From DASQPA01 sp963757335 (GTDB lineage Bacteria; Acidobacteriota; Thermoanaerobaculia; Multivoradales; UBA5704), in NCBI GenBank assembly GCA_963757335.1, contig CAVWRJ010000008.1, forward strand, positions 992,001-1,056,000: a stretch of 64,000 bases of DNA. The letters run 5' to 3'. A program made the position numbers and the translations under genes. The notes beneath the pieces were generated by a model. The model saw only the letters and a program-made list of their open reading frames with translations. It was not told the DNA's origin and did not search any database. Positions 43,860 to 51,072 of this stretch are shown one piece after another; the first letter of the stretch is position 1, and every line of letters starts with the position of its first letter.

Positions 43860-45935
43860 ATGTTCATCCAACGACTGGACCCGGAAAAGCAGGTCGACGC
43901 CTACAACACGATGTGCCAGGTCCTCTACCCCTGGGAGGGGGTGGTGACCCCGCCGTTCGGCGCCGCCTGGGCGATCGTCCGGCCGGGCGAGAGCACCAAG
44001 CACCACGGCCATCAGGAGGGGGAGACCTTCTTCTTCGTCAAGGGCCAGGGCAGCATGCGGATCGGCGACGACGTCCACGAGATCAAGCCGGGAGACGTCT
44101 GCTTCCAGCCGCCCTTCAACAAGCACATCTTGACCAACACCTCGGCGACCGAGGAGCTGCTCTTCCTCACCGTCTGGTGGGAGGACCTGAACCTCTGGCA
44201 GGGGAAAGAGGAGACCTCCACGGCGCGGCCGGAGCGCGTGCTGGTGACCGCCGCCCCACCGACGCCCAACGGCGACCTCCACCTCGGGCACCTCTCGGGG
44301 CCTTACCTCGCGGGCGACATCCTCACCCGCTACCTGCGGCTCCGCGGGGTCGAGGCGCGCTACGTCCTGGGCACCGACGACAACCAGAGCTACGTCCAGT
44401 TCAAGGGCCAGCAGCTCGGGCTCTCGGCGCCCCAGGCGGCGGATCGGTTCGCCCACGACATCGAGGAGACCCTCAAAGCGGCGGAGATCGAGCTCGATCT
44501 CTTCTCCCGGCCGAACAGCTCGCCCACCCACGTGCCGCTCGCCCAGGCGTTCTTCAAGCGCCTCTATGACGAGGGCAAGCTGGTAGAGAAAGAGGCCCCC
44601 TCGCCCTACTGCGAGAGCTGCGAGCGCTACCTCTTCGAGGCGCACATCCGCGGCCGCTGCCCGCACTGCCGGGCGGTGACCGGCGGCAACTCCTGCGAGG
44701 AGTGCGGGCGGCCCAACGACTGCGACCTCGTAGAGCCGGTCTGCACCCACTGCGGCAGCACGCCCGTCCCGCGGCTCTTCAAGCGGCTCTACTTCCCGCT
44801 CTCGCGCTATGAGAAACAGCTCCGGGAGTTCCACTTGAAGGTGGGGATGAACCCGAGCCTGCGCTCGCTCTGCGAGCAGATCCTCGACTCCGGCGCGCCG
44901 GACATGGCGGTCTCCCACATCGCCGACTGGGGGATCCCGGTGCCGGTGCCGGGCTACGAGGGGCAGACGATCTACGTCTGGTGCGAGATGGCGGCGCGCT
45001 ATCTCTCCTACGCCCACGAGCTCGACCTGACCCTCGGCAAGGCCGGTGCCGACTGGACCCGCTTCTGGAAGTCGAGAGAGGCCGCCGTCGTCCAGTGCTT
45101 CGGCTTCGACAACGGCTTCTTCTACGGCCTCTTCGTGCCCGCCCTGCTGATCGCCTTCGATCCCGAGATCCGGCTGCCCGAGGCTCTCGTCATGAACGAG
45201 TTCTACCGCCTGGACGGGCTCAAGTTCTCGACCAGCCGGCAGCATGCCATCTGGGGGCGCGACATCGTCGCCGAGGTGCCGGCGGACGTCGTGCGCTTCT
45301 ACCTCGCCTACAGCGGCCCGGAGACCGAGGGGACGAACTTCACCCGCGAGGAGTTCGCGGAAACCGTCGAGCGCGAGCTGGTGGGCACCTGGCAGCCCTG
45401 GCTCTCCCGGCTGGGGAGCCGGGTGGCGCGCGATTTCGGCGGCACCGTCCCCTCGACCGGCGACTGGCTGGAGGATCACCGGCGCTTCTACGGGCGGGTC
45501 GAAGCTCTCCTCGCCGAGGCCGCCGCCGCCTACGAGCCGCGCACCTTCTCGCCGCAGCAGGCGGTCCGCACCGCCATCGAGCTGGTGCGGAGCGCCCGCC
45601 GCTTCGGCCGCGCCGAGGAGAACTGGCAGCGGGTCCCGGGGCGGGGTGAGGAGCGGCGGACGGGGATCAGCCTGGAGCTGCTGGCGGCCAAGGCCCTGGC
45701 GCTCGTCATGGCCCCGATCATGCCGGAATTCGCCGCCCGCCTCTGGCGCGAGCTCGGCTATGAGACGCCGCTCGCCGAGTTCCGTTGGGAGGATCGGCCG
45801 ACCTGGGTACCGGCCGGCCAGCAGGTGAGCCTGGGCGGGCAGTACTTCTCAAGCCTGCCTGAGAAGTCAGAGCAGCCGGAGAGGCTGGACAAGCCGGAGC
45901 AGCCGATCGCAACTCGTCACGCGATGGCCTCCTAG
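43860..45935 (+). CDS. Cupin-MetRS didomain protein, candidate hydrazine synthetase
   Basis: 691 residues. Residues 1-110 are a cupin with His49, His51, Glu55 and His89 (TKHHGHQEGETFFFVKGQG, PPFNKHIL). From about 125 it is a full class I methionyl-tRNA-synthetase-like module: HIGH-type HLGH (141-144), four Cys-x-x-Cys knuckles (about 250-298), KFSTS in place of KMSKS (about 455-459) and a helical C-terminal domain. Such fusions in Streptomyces and relatives join N6-hydroxylysine to an amino acid (glycine or glutamate), forming an N-N bond, and do not charge tRNA. Ribosome-binding site GGGAGAGAG. The low-complexity tail is unusual. The substrate cannot be read directly. Confidence 0.85.
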   Translation: MFIQRLDPEKQVDAYNTMCQVLYPWEGVVTPPFGAAWAIVRPGESTKHHGHQEGETFFFVKGQGSMRIGDDVHEIKPGDVCFQPPFNKHILTNTSATEELLFLTVWWEDLNLWQGKEETSTARPERVLVTAAPPTPNGDLHLGHLSGPYLAGDILTRYLRLRGVEARYVLGTDDNQSYVQFKGQQLGLSAPQAADRFAHDIEETLKAAEIELDLFSRPNSSPTHVPLAQAFFKRLYDEGKLVEKEAPSPYCESCERYLFEAHIRGRCPHCRAVTGGNSCEECGRPNDCDLVEPVCTHCGSTPVPRLFKRLYFPLSRYEKQLREFHLKVGMNPSLRSLCEQILDSGAPDMAVSHIADWGIPVPVPGYEGQTIYVWCEMAARYLSYAHELDLTLGKAGADWTRFWKSREAAVVQCFGFDNGFFYGLFVPALLIAFDPEIRLPEALVMNEFYRLDGLKFSTSRQHAIWGRDIVAEVPADVVRFYLAYSGPETEGTNFTREEFAETVERELVGTWQPWLSRLGSRVARDFGGTVPSTGDWLEDHRRFYGRVEALLAEAAAAYEPRTFSPQQAVRTAIELVRSARRFGRAEENWQRVPGRGEERRTGISLELLAAKALALVMAPIMPEFAARLWRELGYETPLAEFRWEDRPTWVPAGQQVSLGGQYFSSLPEKSEQPERLDKPEQPIATRHAMAS

Positions 45936-45980
45936 TTGGTACAGATAGTTGACATTAGAAAGCTAAATTGGAGCGGTTTT

Positions 45981-46013
45981 AGGCCTTCCCTGCACCCTAT
46001 AGATGGGAGGCCT
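45981..46013 (+). terminator. Hairpin after the cupin-MetRS gene (terminator or attenuator)
   Basis: AGGCCTTCCC (45981-45990) pairs with GGGAGGCCT (46005-46013) with one bulged T and a 14-base loop, followed by TTTG. It lies in a locally AT-richer leader between the cupin-MetRS stop and the SpeD-like ATG at 46097, so it may separate or modulate expression of the last gene. Confidence 0.5.
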
Positions 46014-46096
46014 TTGACTGCAGAAACCAGACGCCTTCCGGACCCACCGTGGACCGGCTCAAGTTGAACGCTGAAGAAAGGATTGGAGCGAGAGAC

Positions 46097-46561
46097 ATGG
46101 AACAGCAGGACTGTTGCCAGGACAAGAAAGACCAGCCGTCTTGGGGGTTCCAGCTGATCATCGACTGCTTCGGCTGCGATGAATCGGCATGCTGCGACCT
46201 CGACCGGGGCTACGAGTTCCTCGACAAGATCACCGTCCACCTCGGGATGACGAAGCAGACGCAGCCCTACATCTTCAAGACCTGCGAGACGACCTTCCCG
46301 GGGAAGCCCGGGTACAGCGGCTGGATTCCCATCATCGAGAGCGGCATCCAGGTGCACACCTCGGCCAACAACCGCTTCATCAGCATCGACGTCTACTCCT
46401 GCCGGCCGTTCGACGAGGCCGATGTCGTCGAGTTCGTCAAGAAGTGGTTCGAGCCGAAGCAGATCGACACCCACTTCTTCTACCGGGGCATGGACTTCCG
46501 CACCAAGTCCTTCCCGGAGAGGGCGTTGGTCGAGGTCGGCACGACGAGCGCCAAGTCGTAA
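46097..46561 (+). CDS. AdoMet decarboxylase (SpeD)-like pyruvoyl protein
   Basis: 154 residues from ATG 46097, eight bases after GGAG; a GTG at 46049 is possible. The segment SGWIPIIESGIQVHTSANNRFISIDVYSC contains Ser82, His87 and Cys102 with the +5 and +20 spacing of the self-processing Ser and catalytic His and Cys of small bacterial SpeD. The usual Ser-His after the cleavage point is Ser-Gly here. Cleavage at Glu81-Ser82 would give a pyruvoyl group. The N-terminus is unusually Cys-rich (DCCQDKK, CFGCDESACCD). It follows the cupin-MetRS gene on the same strand. The substrate may be AdoMet or another amino acid. Confidence 0.78.
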   Translation: MEQQDCCQDKKDQPSWGFQLIIDCFGCDESACCDLDRGYEFLDKITVHLGMTKQTQPYIFKTCETTFPGKPGYSGWIPIIESGIQVHTSANNRFISIDVYSCRPFDEADVVEFVKKWFEPKQIDTHFFYRGMDFRTKSFPERALVEVGTTSAKS

Positions 46562-46597
46562 CCGCCGCTTCTGCCCCTCCTCTCGCTCGCTCCCACC

Positions 46598-46623
46598 GCG
46601 GCGCCCGCTCCGTCGGGCGCCGC
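46598..46623. terminator. 10-bp GC hairpin downstream of the SpeD-like gene
   Basis: GCGGCGCCCG (46598-46607) and CGGGCGCCGC (46614-46623) pair around CTCCGT, 36 bases after the SpeD-like stop. Followed by TCGTTGACCTT rather than a strict U run. Confidence 0.6.
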
Positions 46624-46650
46624 TCGTTGACCTTCCGCCTGGACCCCCTC

Positions 46651-46740
46651 TACTGGCTTAAAGTTCGATCCGAGGACGGGAGACTGGCTGCGCGAAGCGC
46701 CCGAAGGAGCCCGCCCGCAGGATCGAGCTTGAAGCCAGTA
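46651..46740 (+). repeat. Intergenic palindromic repeat, copy C
   Basis: TACTGGCTT (46651-46659) and AAGCCAGTA (46732-46740) form the outer stem, followed inward by a different second stem (GTTCGATC with GATCGAGC) from that of copies B, D and E. The core and GAA triloops match copy B. Exact CCCTC direct repeats (46646-46650 and 46741-46745) flank the element, and the right-hand one overlaps the stop codon of the flavoenzyme gene. It sits between two convergent genes. Confidence 0.9.
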
Positions 46741-46744
46741 CCCT

Positions 46745-48112
46745 CTAGAGAGTCGGTCCCGCCGAGGCGTTCATCCGCGCCACGCGGTAGCGGACGCCAA
46801 AGTCGAGGAAGGGCTGCGGGGGGAGCCAGGTGGGGGTCGACTGGGCCAGCATGTCGGCGAGCGGCTTCGACTGGACCCCCAGGGCGAGGTCGGCGAGGAG
46901 CATCCCCGCGGTCGTCCCCATGGCGATGCCGGCCCCGGTGAAGCCGGCGGCGGTGAAGAGGTTCGCCTCGATCTCGCCGAAGCTGTGCCCGCGGTTGGGG
47001 GAGACCCCCATGACCCCCGCCCAGGTGTGCTCGAAGGGGACGCCTGAGAGGGCGGGGAAGCGGGCGAGGAAGGCCTTCCGGTGGGCGGCTCCGGCCCGCT
47101 GCATCACCTCGTCGCCGACCGCGAGGTCGCGCCGATAGTGAACCGAGTTGCGGATGAGGATCCGCTGGTCGTGGGTGCGGCGGACGGTCGAGCCCATGTT
47201 GTCCTCGGCGAGGAGGCCCCACTCCCGCTCGCCGCCGAGGGCCGCCTGCTCGGCGGCGGAGAGCGGCCGGGTCAGGCTGCCGAAGGTGACGAGGGGGAAG
47301 ACGCGGTCCGGGACGACTCCGAGGAGGGGGGAGTAGCCGTTGCCGGCGACGAAGAGCTGGCCCGCCTGGAGCTCCCCTTCTGCGGCGATCAGCCGGAAAC
47401 CGGGCTCGCCGTCACTCCGGATCTCGCGCACCGGAGATTCCTCGTAGAGCGAGACGTTCGGGGGGAGGTGGGAGGCGAGCCCGCGGACGAGGGCGCCGGA
47501 GTGGACGAGGACGGTCCCCGGCAGGCGGAGGCCGCGCCGGTAGAAGCGGGTGCCGGTGATCGCGGCGAGGCCCTCGCGGTCGAGCTCCTGATAGGGCTCG
47601 CCGACGCGGTCGAGCCAGGCGCCGAGCATCGGCAGGGCGTTCGCCGCCGCTTCGCCCGCCGCGGCATGAATCCACCCCGTCGCGTCCCAGTCGCAGTCGA
47701 TCCCATACCGGGCGACGAGGTCGCGGAGAGCGCCGATCCCCAGGCGCGAGAGGGCGATGTAGTCGCGGCTCGCGGCCTCCGGCATGCGGGCGATGAAGTG
47801 GGCGAGGTCGACGACGAAGCCCGAGCTCCGGCCGGAGGCGCCGAAGCCGGCGCGCTGGGCGTCGACGACGGCGATCCGCTGCTCCGGCCGGGCCTCGGCC
47901 AGGCGCCGGGCGATCGCCAGGCCCGTGAAGCCGGCCCCGATCACCGCGCAGTCGGCGCGCTCGCTGCTCGCGAGGCGCCGGGACGGGGCTGGAGCTGGCA
48001 GAGGAGCCAACCAGCCGCAGCTCGCGTCGTCGTGCGGCAGGGTATGGATACGCCGCAGCCGCCGCGCGGGGCGGACCGGGCCGTCGTGGAGGTTGGACCT
48101 ACGGGTCGGCAC
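46745..48112 (-). CDS. DAO-type FAD-dependent amine/amino-acid oxidoreductase
   Basis: 455 residues from GTG 48112, with GAGAGGAG about six bases upstream. FAD-binding VIGAGFTGLAIARRLAE (58-74) with ARGFGASGRSSGFV-type contact region, then the DAO fold and the C-terminal SFGEIEANLFTAAGFTGAGIAMGTTAGMLLADL flavin loop. Closest in style to PuuB/glycine-oxidase-like enzymes that oxidise C-N bonds of amines. An FAD enzyme of this fold releases the hydrazino acid from the N6-amino-lysine adduct in the known actinobacterial pathway, so the convergent position next to the N-hydroxylase and cupin-MetRS genes is suggestive. It could also be an unrelated amine oxidase. Confidence 0.85.
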   Translation of the reverse strand: MPTRRSNLHDGPVRPARRLRRIHTLPHDDASCGWLAPLPAPAPSRRLASSERADCAVIGAGFTGLAIARRLAEARPEQRIAVVDAQRAGFGASGRSSGFVVDLAHFIARMPEAASRDYIALSRLGIGALRDLVARYGIDCDWDATGWIHAAAGEAAANALPMLGAWLDRVGEPYQELDREGLAAITGTRFYRRGLRLPGTVLVHSGALVRGLASHLPPNVSLYEESPVREIRSDGEPGFRLIAAEGELQAGQLFVAGNGYSPLLGVVPDRVFPLVTFGSLTRPLSAAEQAALGGEREWGLLAEDNMGSTVRRTHDQRILIRNSVHYRRDLAVGDEVMQRAGAAHRKAFLARFPALSGVPFEHTWAGVMGVSPNRGHSFGEIEANLFTAAGFTGAGIAMGTTAGMLLADLALGVQSKPLADMLAQSTPTWLPPQPFLDFGVRYRVARMNASAGPTL

Positions 48113-48215
48113 TCGATGCTCCTCTCTCGTCTCTGGGGCTCGCCGGAAGGGTCGCCAGTATACAGGTGTCGCCCGACCCGCGCGTGGGGGCGGCCGGCCT
48201 GACATAATCCCCGCC

Positions 48216-49028
48216 GTGCCGACCTATCGCCTCACCCTGGAGTACGAGGGCACCCGCTACCGCGGCTGGCAGGAGCAGCAGAACGCCCGCTCGGTTCTGG
48301 GGGAGCTGCGGCGGGCCATCGCCGAGACCGGGGTGGAGATCAAGGATCTGGGCGGGGCCGGGCGGACCGACGCCGGGGTGCACGCCCTCGCCCAGGTCGC
48401 CCACCTGCGGCTCGCCAAGGGGGTCGACCCCGCGGCCTTGAGAAGGGCGGTCAACGACCGGTTGCCACCCGACATCCACCTCCTTTCCCTCCAACCGGCC
48501 GCGGCCGACTTCCACGCCCGCCACAGCGCCGCCTCCCGGTCCTACCTCTACCAGATCTCCTGCCGCCGGACCGCCCTCGCCAAGCGCTTCGTCTGGTGGG
48601 TGAAGAGCCCCCTCGACACCCGGCGGATGGAGGCGGCCGCCGCGCTCCTCGCCGGCCGCCACGACTTCAAGCTGTTCTGCGAGCGCCCGGCCGAGCAGAC
48701 GAGCACGCTGGTGGTCGTCGAGGGTGCCGAGCTCGCGACCGCCGGCTCTCTCGTCCTCGTCCGCCTCGTCGCCTCCCACTTCCTGTGGAAGATGGTGCGC
48801 CGGGTGGTGGGGAGCCTGGTCGAGGTGGGGAGCGGCCGGCTGGCGCCCGCCGCCTTCGCCGCGCTCCTCGCCGGCCAGTCGCCGCGGCAGAAGGACGGCG
48901 GCGGGCTGCCCGCCGAGTGGACGGCCCCCCCCTCCGGGCTCTTCCTGGAGCGCGTGCTCTACCCCGGCGATCCGCCGCTCGGCAAGCTCGCGCCCGCGGT
49001 TCCCGTTCCCGGGGAGCTTCCCGCGTAG
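48216..49028 (+). CDS. truA: tRNA pseudouridine(38-40) synthase
   Basis: 270 residues from GTG 48216. LTLEYEGTRYRGWQEQ, the catalytic-Asp motif GGAGRTDAGVHA (Asp52), DFHARHSAASRSYLYQI, ALLAGRHDFKLFC and FLWKMVRRVVGSLVEVGSGR are TruA signatures. It modifies uridines 38-40 in tRNA anticodon arms. It is divergent from the flavoenzyme gene, with CATAAT just upstream as a possible -10. The downstream hydrolase gene starts 18 bases after the stop, so truA, the hydrolase and rnd probably form an operon. Confidence 0.95.
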   Translation: MPTYRLTLEYEGTRYRGWQEQQNARSVLGELRRAIAETGVEIKDLGGAGRTDAGVHALAQVAHLRLAKGVDPAALRRAVNDRLPPDIHLLSLQPAAADFHARHSAASRSYLYQISCRRTALAKRFVWWVKSPLDTRRMEAAAALLAGRHDFKLFCERPAEQTSTLVVVEGAELATAGSLVLVRLVASHFLWKMVRRVVGSLVEVGSGRLAPAAFAALLAGQSPRQKDGGGLPAEWTAPPSGLFLERVLYPGDPPLGKLAPAVPVPGELPA

Positions 49029-49045
49029 GGTATCCTTACCCGGCC

Positions 49046-49702
49046 ATGGAATTGCTCTACGCCGCTCACGTCCCCGCCGGGGACGGCCCCTTTCCGACTA
49101 TCCTCGCCCTCCACGGTTGGGGGGCCAACGCCCACGACCTCCTGGGGCTCGCGCCCTCGCTCCACGGCGGCCGCGCCCTCGTGCTCTGCCCGCAGGGGCC
49201 GGTCGCGGTGCCGACCGGCGGTGGGAGCTACGGCTACGGCTGGTTCCCCTTAAACCCCGGCGCGCCGGCCGATGTCGCCGCGTTCCAGCGCGGGTCCGAC
49301 GCGCTCCGCGCCTTCGTGGATGGGGCGGTGGCGCGCTATCCCGTCGATCCCAAGAAGATCGTGCCGATCGGCTTCAGCCAGGGCGGCGTCATGGCCTACG
49401 ACCTCGCCCTCCGCGATCCCGGCCGCTACGCCGGGGTCGCCGCCCTCTCCTCGTGGCTCCCGGAGCTCCTCGCCGAGACGCTCCCCAAAACCCCGGCCCA
49501 TGAGGGCTTCCCCGTCCTCGTCGTGCACGGCACCCAGGACTCCATGCTGGAGATCGGGAAGGCCCGCGAGTCGCGCGAGCTCCTCCGCCCTTTCGGCGTG
49601 GCGCTCACCTACCGCGAGTTCGACATGGGCCACGAGATCCGCCCCGAGGCCCTCCGGGTCATCCTCAAGTGGCTGGACGAGAAGGCGTTGGCGGCCCGCT
49701 AG
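49046..49702 (+). CDS. Alpha/beta hydrolase, carboxylesterase/phospholipase family
   Basis: 218 residues. ALHGWGANAHDL (oxyanion hole), nucleophile Ser111 in GFSQGGVMAYDLAL, Asp165 in VHGTQDSMLEI and His196 in DMGHEIRPEAL give a complete catalytic triad of the YpfH/acyl-protein-thioesterase-like group. Cytoplasmic; hydrolyses esters or thioesters. Its stop overlaps the GTG start of the RNase D gene (TAGTG), indicating translational coupling. Confidence 0.9.
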   Translation: MELLYAAHVPAGDGPFPTILALHGWGANAHDLLGLAPSLHGGRALVLCPQGPVAVPTGGGSYGYGWFPLNPGAPADVAAFQRGSDALRAFVDGAVARYPVDPKKIVPIGFSQGGVMAYDLALRDPGRYAGVAALSSWLPELLAETLPKTPAHEGFPVLVVHGTQDSMLEIGKARESRELLRPFGVALTYREFDMGHEIRPEALRVILKWLDEKALAAR

Positions 49703-50967
49703 TGGGGGAGGAGCTGGAGTCGCCGGCCGCCTCGCCGGTATCGCCAACATCGCCGGTATCGCCGGTATCGTCGATATTGCCGGCATCGCCGGCCGTCCCG
49801 GCCACGCCGCCGCCACCCCCGCAGCCGGTCGTCTCGGTGGAGAGCGCTGCCGCCCTGGCCGCCGCGGCGGACGCCTGGGCGGGGGCGGCGGCCCTCGCCC
49901 TGGATACCGAGTTCGTCCGCGAGCGCACCTTCTTCCCCAGGCTCGGCCTCATCCAGGTTTCGGACGGCCGTACTGCCTACCTGATCGATCCTCTCGCCGT
50001 CTCCGACCTGGCGCCGTTCGCCGCCGTCCTCGGCGCCCCGGGGACGGTCAAGGTCGTGCACTCGGCGAGCGAGGACCTGGAGGTCTTCAAGCGCGCCCTG
50101 GACGCCGTTCCGGAGCCGCTCTTCGACACCCAGATCGGCGCCGCCCTGGCCGGGGTCGGGGGCTCTCTCGGCTATCAGAAGCTGGTCGCGACGGTCCTCG
50201 GGGTCGAGCTCGGGAAGGGGGAGACGCGGACCGACTGGCTGGCCCGCCCGCTCTCGTCGGCGCAGCGCTCCTACGCCGCCGAGGACGTCGCCTACCTTCT
50301 GCCGGTCTACGAGCGGCTGCGCGCCGAGCTTCAGAGGCTGGGCCGTCTCCATTGGGTTCTGGAGGACTCGGCCGCCCTCCTCTCCGGGCTCACCCGGCTC
50401 GACGAGGACCCCGAGTCGGCCTACCGGCGGATCCGCGGCGCCGGCCGGCTCAACCGCCGGCAGCTCGGGGTGCTCCAGACCCTCGCCGCCTGGCGTGATC
50501 AGGAGGCCCGCCGGCGCGACCTGCCGCGGAGCTTCGTCCTCAAGGAGGACCTCCTCCTCTCCCTCGCCACCCGCCAGCCCACGGTGGTCCGGGACCTGGA
50601 GCGCCTCCCTGCCCTGGATGCCCGCCAGGCCGCCCGCGACAGCGCCACCTGGCTGGCGCTGATCGAAAAGGCCCTGGCGCGGCCCGACTCGGAGCTCCCG
50701 GAGCCGGCCGAGCGGCTGCCCTTCACTCCCGCCGTCCGCCAGCTCGAAGACCGCCTGCGCCAGCTGGTGGCCGAGCGCGCCGCGGCCCTCGGCATCCCGC
50801 CCGAGATCCTCTCGTCGCGCCGCAATCTGAGCGGCCTGTTGAAAAGCGCTTTAGTCGATCCCGAGCCGCGGCTGCCGCGCGAGCTCGCCGGCTGGCGGCG
50901 CGAGGTGATCGGGGAAGAGCTGCTGGCGGCGGTGCGCGCCGCGGCCCCCGGGCTGCCCAGGCCGTAG
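49702..50967 (+). CDS. rnd: Ribonuclease D
   Basis: 421 residues from GTG 49702. DEDD exonuclease motifs: Asp68 and Glu70 in LALDTEFVRE, KVVHSASEDLEVFKR (Asp), FDTQIGAAL and the final SYAAEDVAYLLPVYERL. An HRDC-type helical domain follows (RRIRGAGRLNRRQLGVLQTLAAWRDQEARRRDLPRSFVLKED). It trims tRNA and other RNA 3' ends. The first 40 residues are an extra Ser/Pro/Val tract (SPVSPTSPVSPVSS...) made by seven 9-bp repeats, so the conserved protein starts near residue 42. An alternative GTG lies at 49669. Confidence 0.92.
   Translation: MGEELESPAASPVSPTSPVSPVSSILPASPAVPATPPPPPQPVVSVESAAALAAAADAWAGAAALALDTEFVRERTFFPRLGLIQVSDGRTAYLIDPLAVSDLAPFAAVLGAPGTVKVVHSASEDLEVFKRALDAVPEPLFDTQIGAALAGVGGSLGYQKLVATVLGVELGKGETRTDWLARPLSSAQRSYAAEDVAYLLPVYERLRAELQRLGRLHWVLEDSAALLSGLTRLDEDPESAYRRIRGAGRLNRRQLGVLQTLAAWRDQEARRRDLPRSFVLKEDLLLSLATRQPTVVRDLERLPALDARQAARDSATWLALIEKALARPDSELPEPAERLPFTPAVRQLEDRLRQLVAERAAALGIPPEILSSRRNLSGLLKSALVDPEPRLPRELAGWRREVIGEELLAAVRAAAPGLPRP
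49732..49794 (+). repeat. Seven 9-bp tandem repeats at the 5' end of the RNase D gene
   Basis: Units TCGCCGGTA, TCGCCAACA, TCGCCGGTA, TCGCCGGTA, TCGTCGATA, TTGCCGGCA, TCGCCGGCC. Read here as Ser-Pro-Val/Thr; the same 9-mer family is read as Ile-Ala-Asp in otsB. Confidence 0.9.
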
Positions 50968-51072
50968 GCTAAGCCTAGAACGCGCCGAAAACAAATCGCC
51001 CGCGCGACCGTAGAAGCGCCAGTGCGGCTCGGGCGGCACCCCTTTGCCGCCGCCATCGCCGCCACCGCCGCC

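Noticed and set aside
42411..45935. Siderophore biosynthesis cluster
   Set aside because: The N-hydroxylase alone would fit, but there is no acyltransferase, NRPS, NIS synthetase or TonB receptor nearby, and the partner is a cupin-MetRS protein.
43860..45935. Housekeeping methionyl-tRNA synthetase
   Set aside because: The N-terminal cupin fusion, the KFSTS variant motif and the pairing with an N-hydroxylase indicate a repurposed paralogue.
47081..48202. Long plus-strand open frame opposite the flavoenzyme gene
   Set aside because: Shadow of the real minus-strand gene in high-GC DNA; no domain and an Ala/Gly/Arg/Asp-biased composition.
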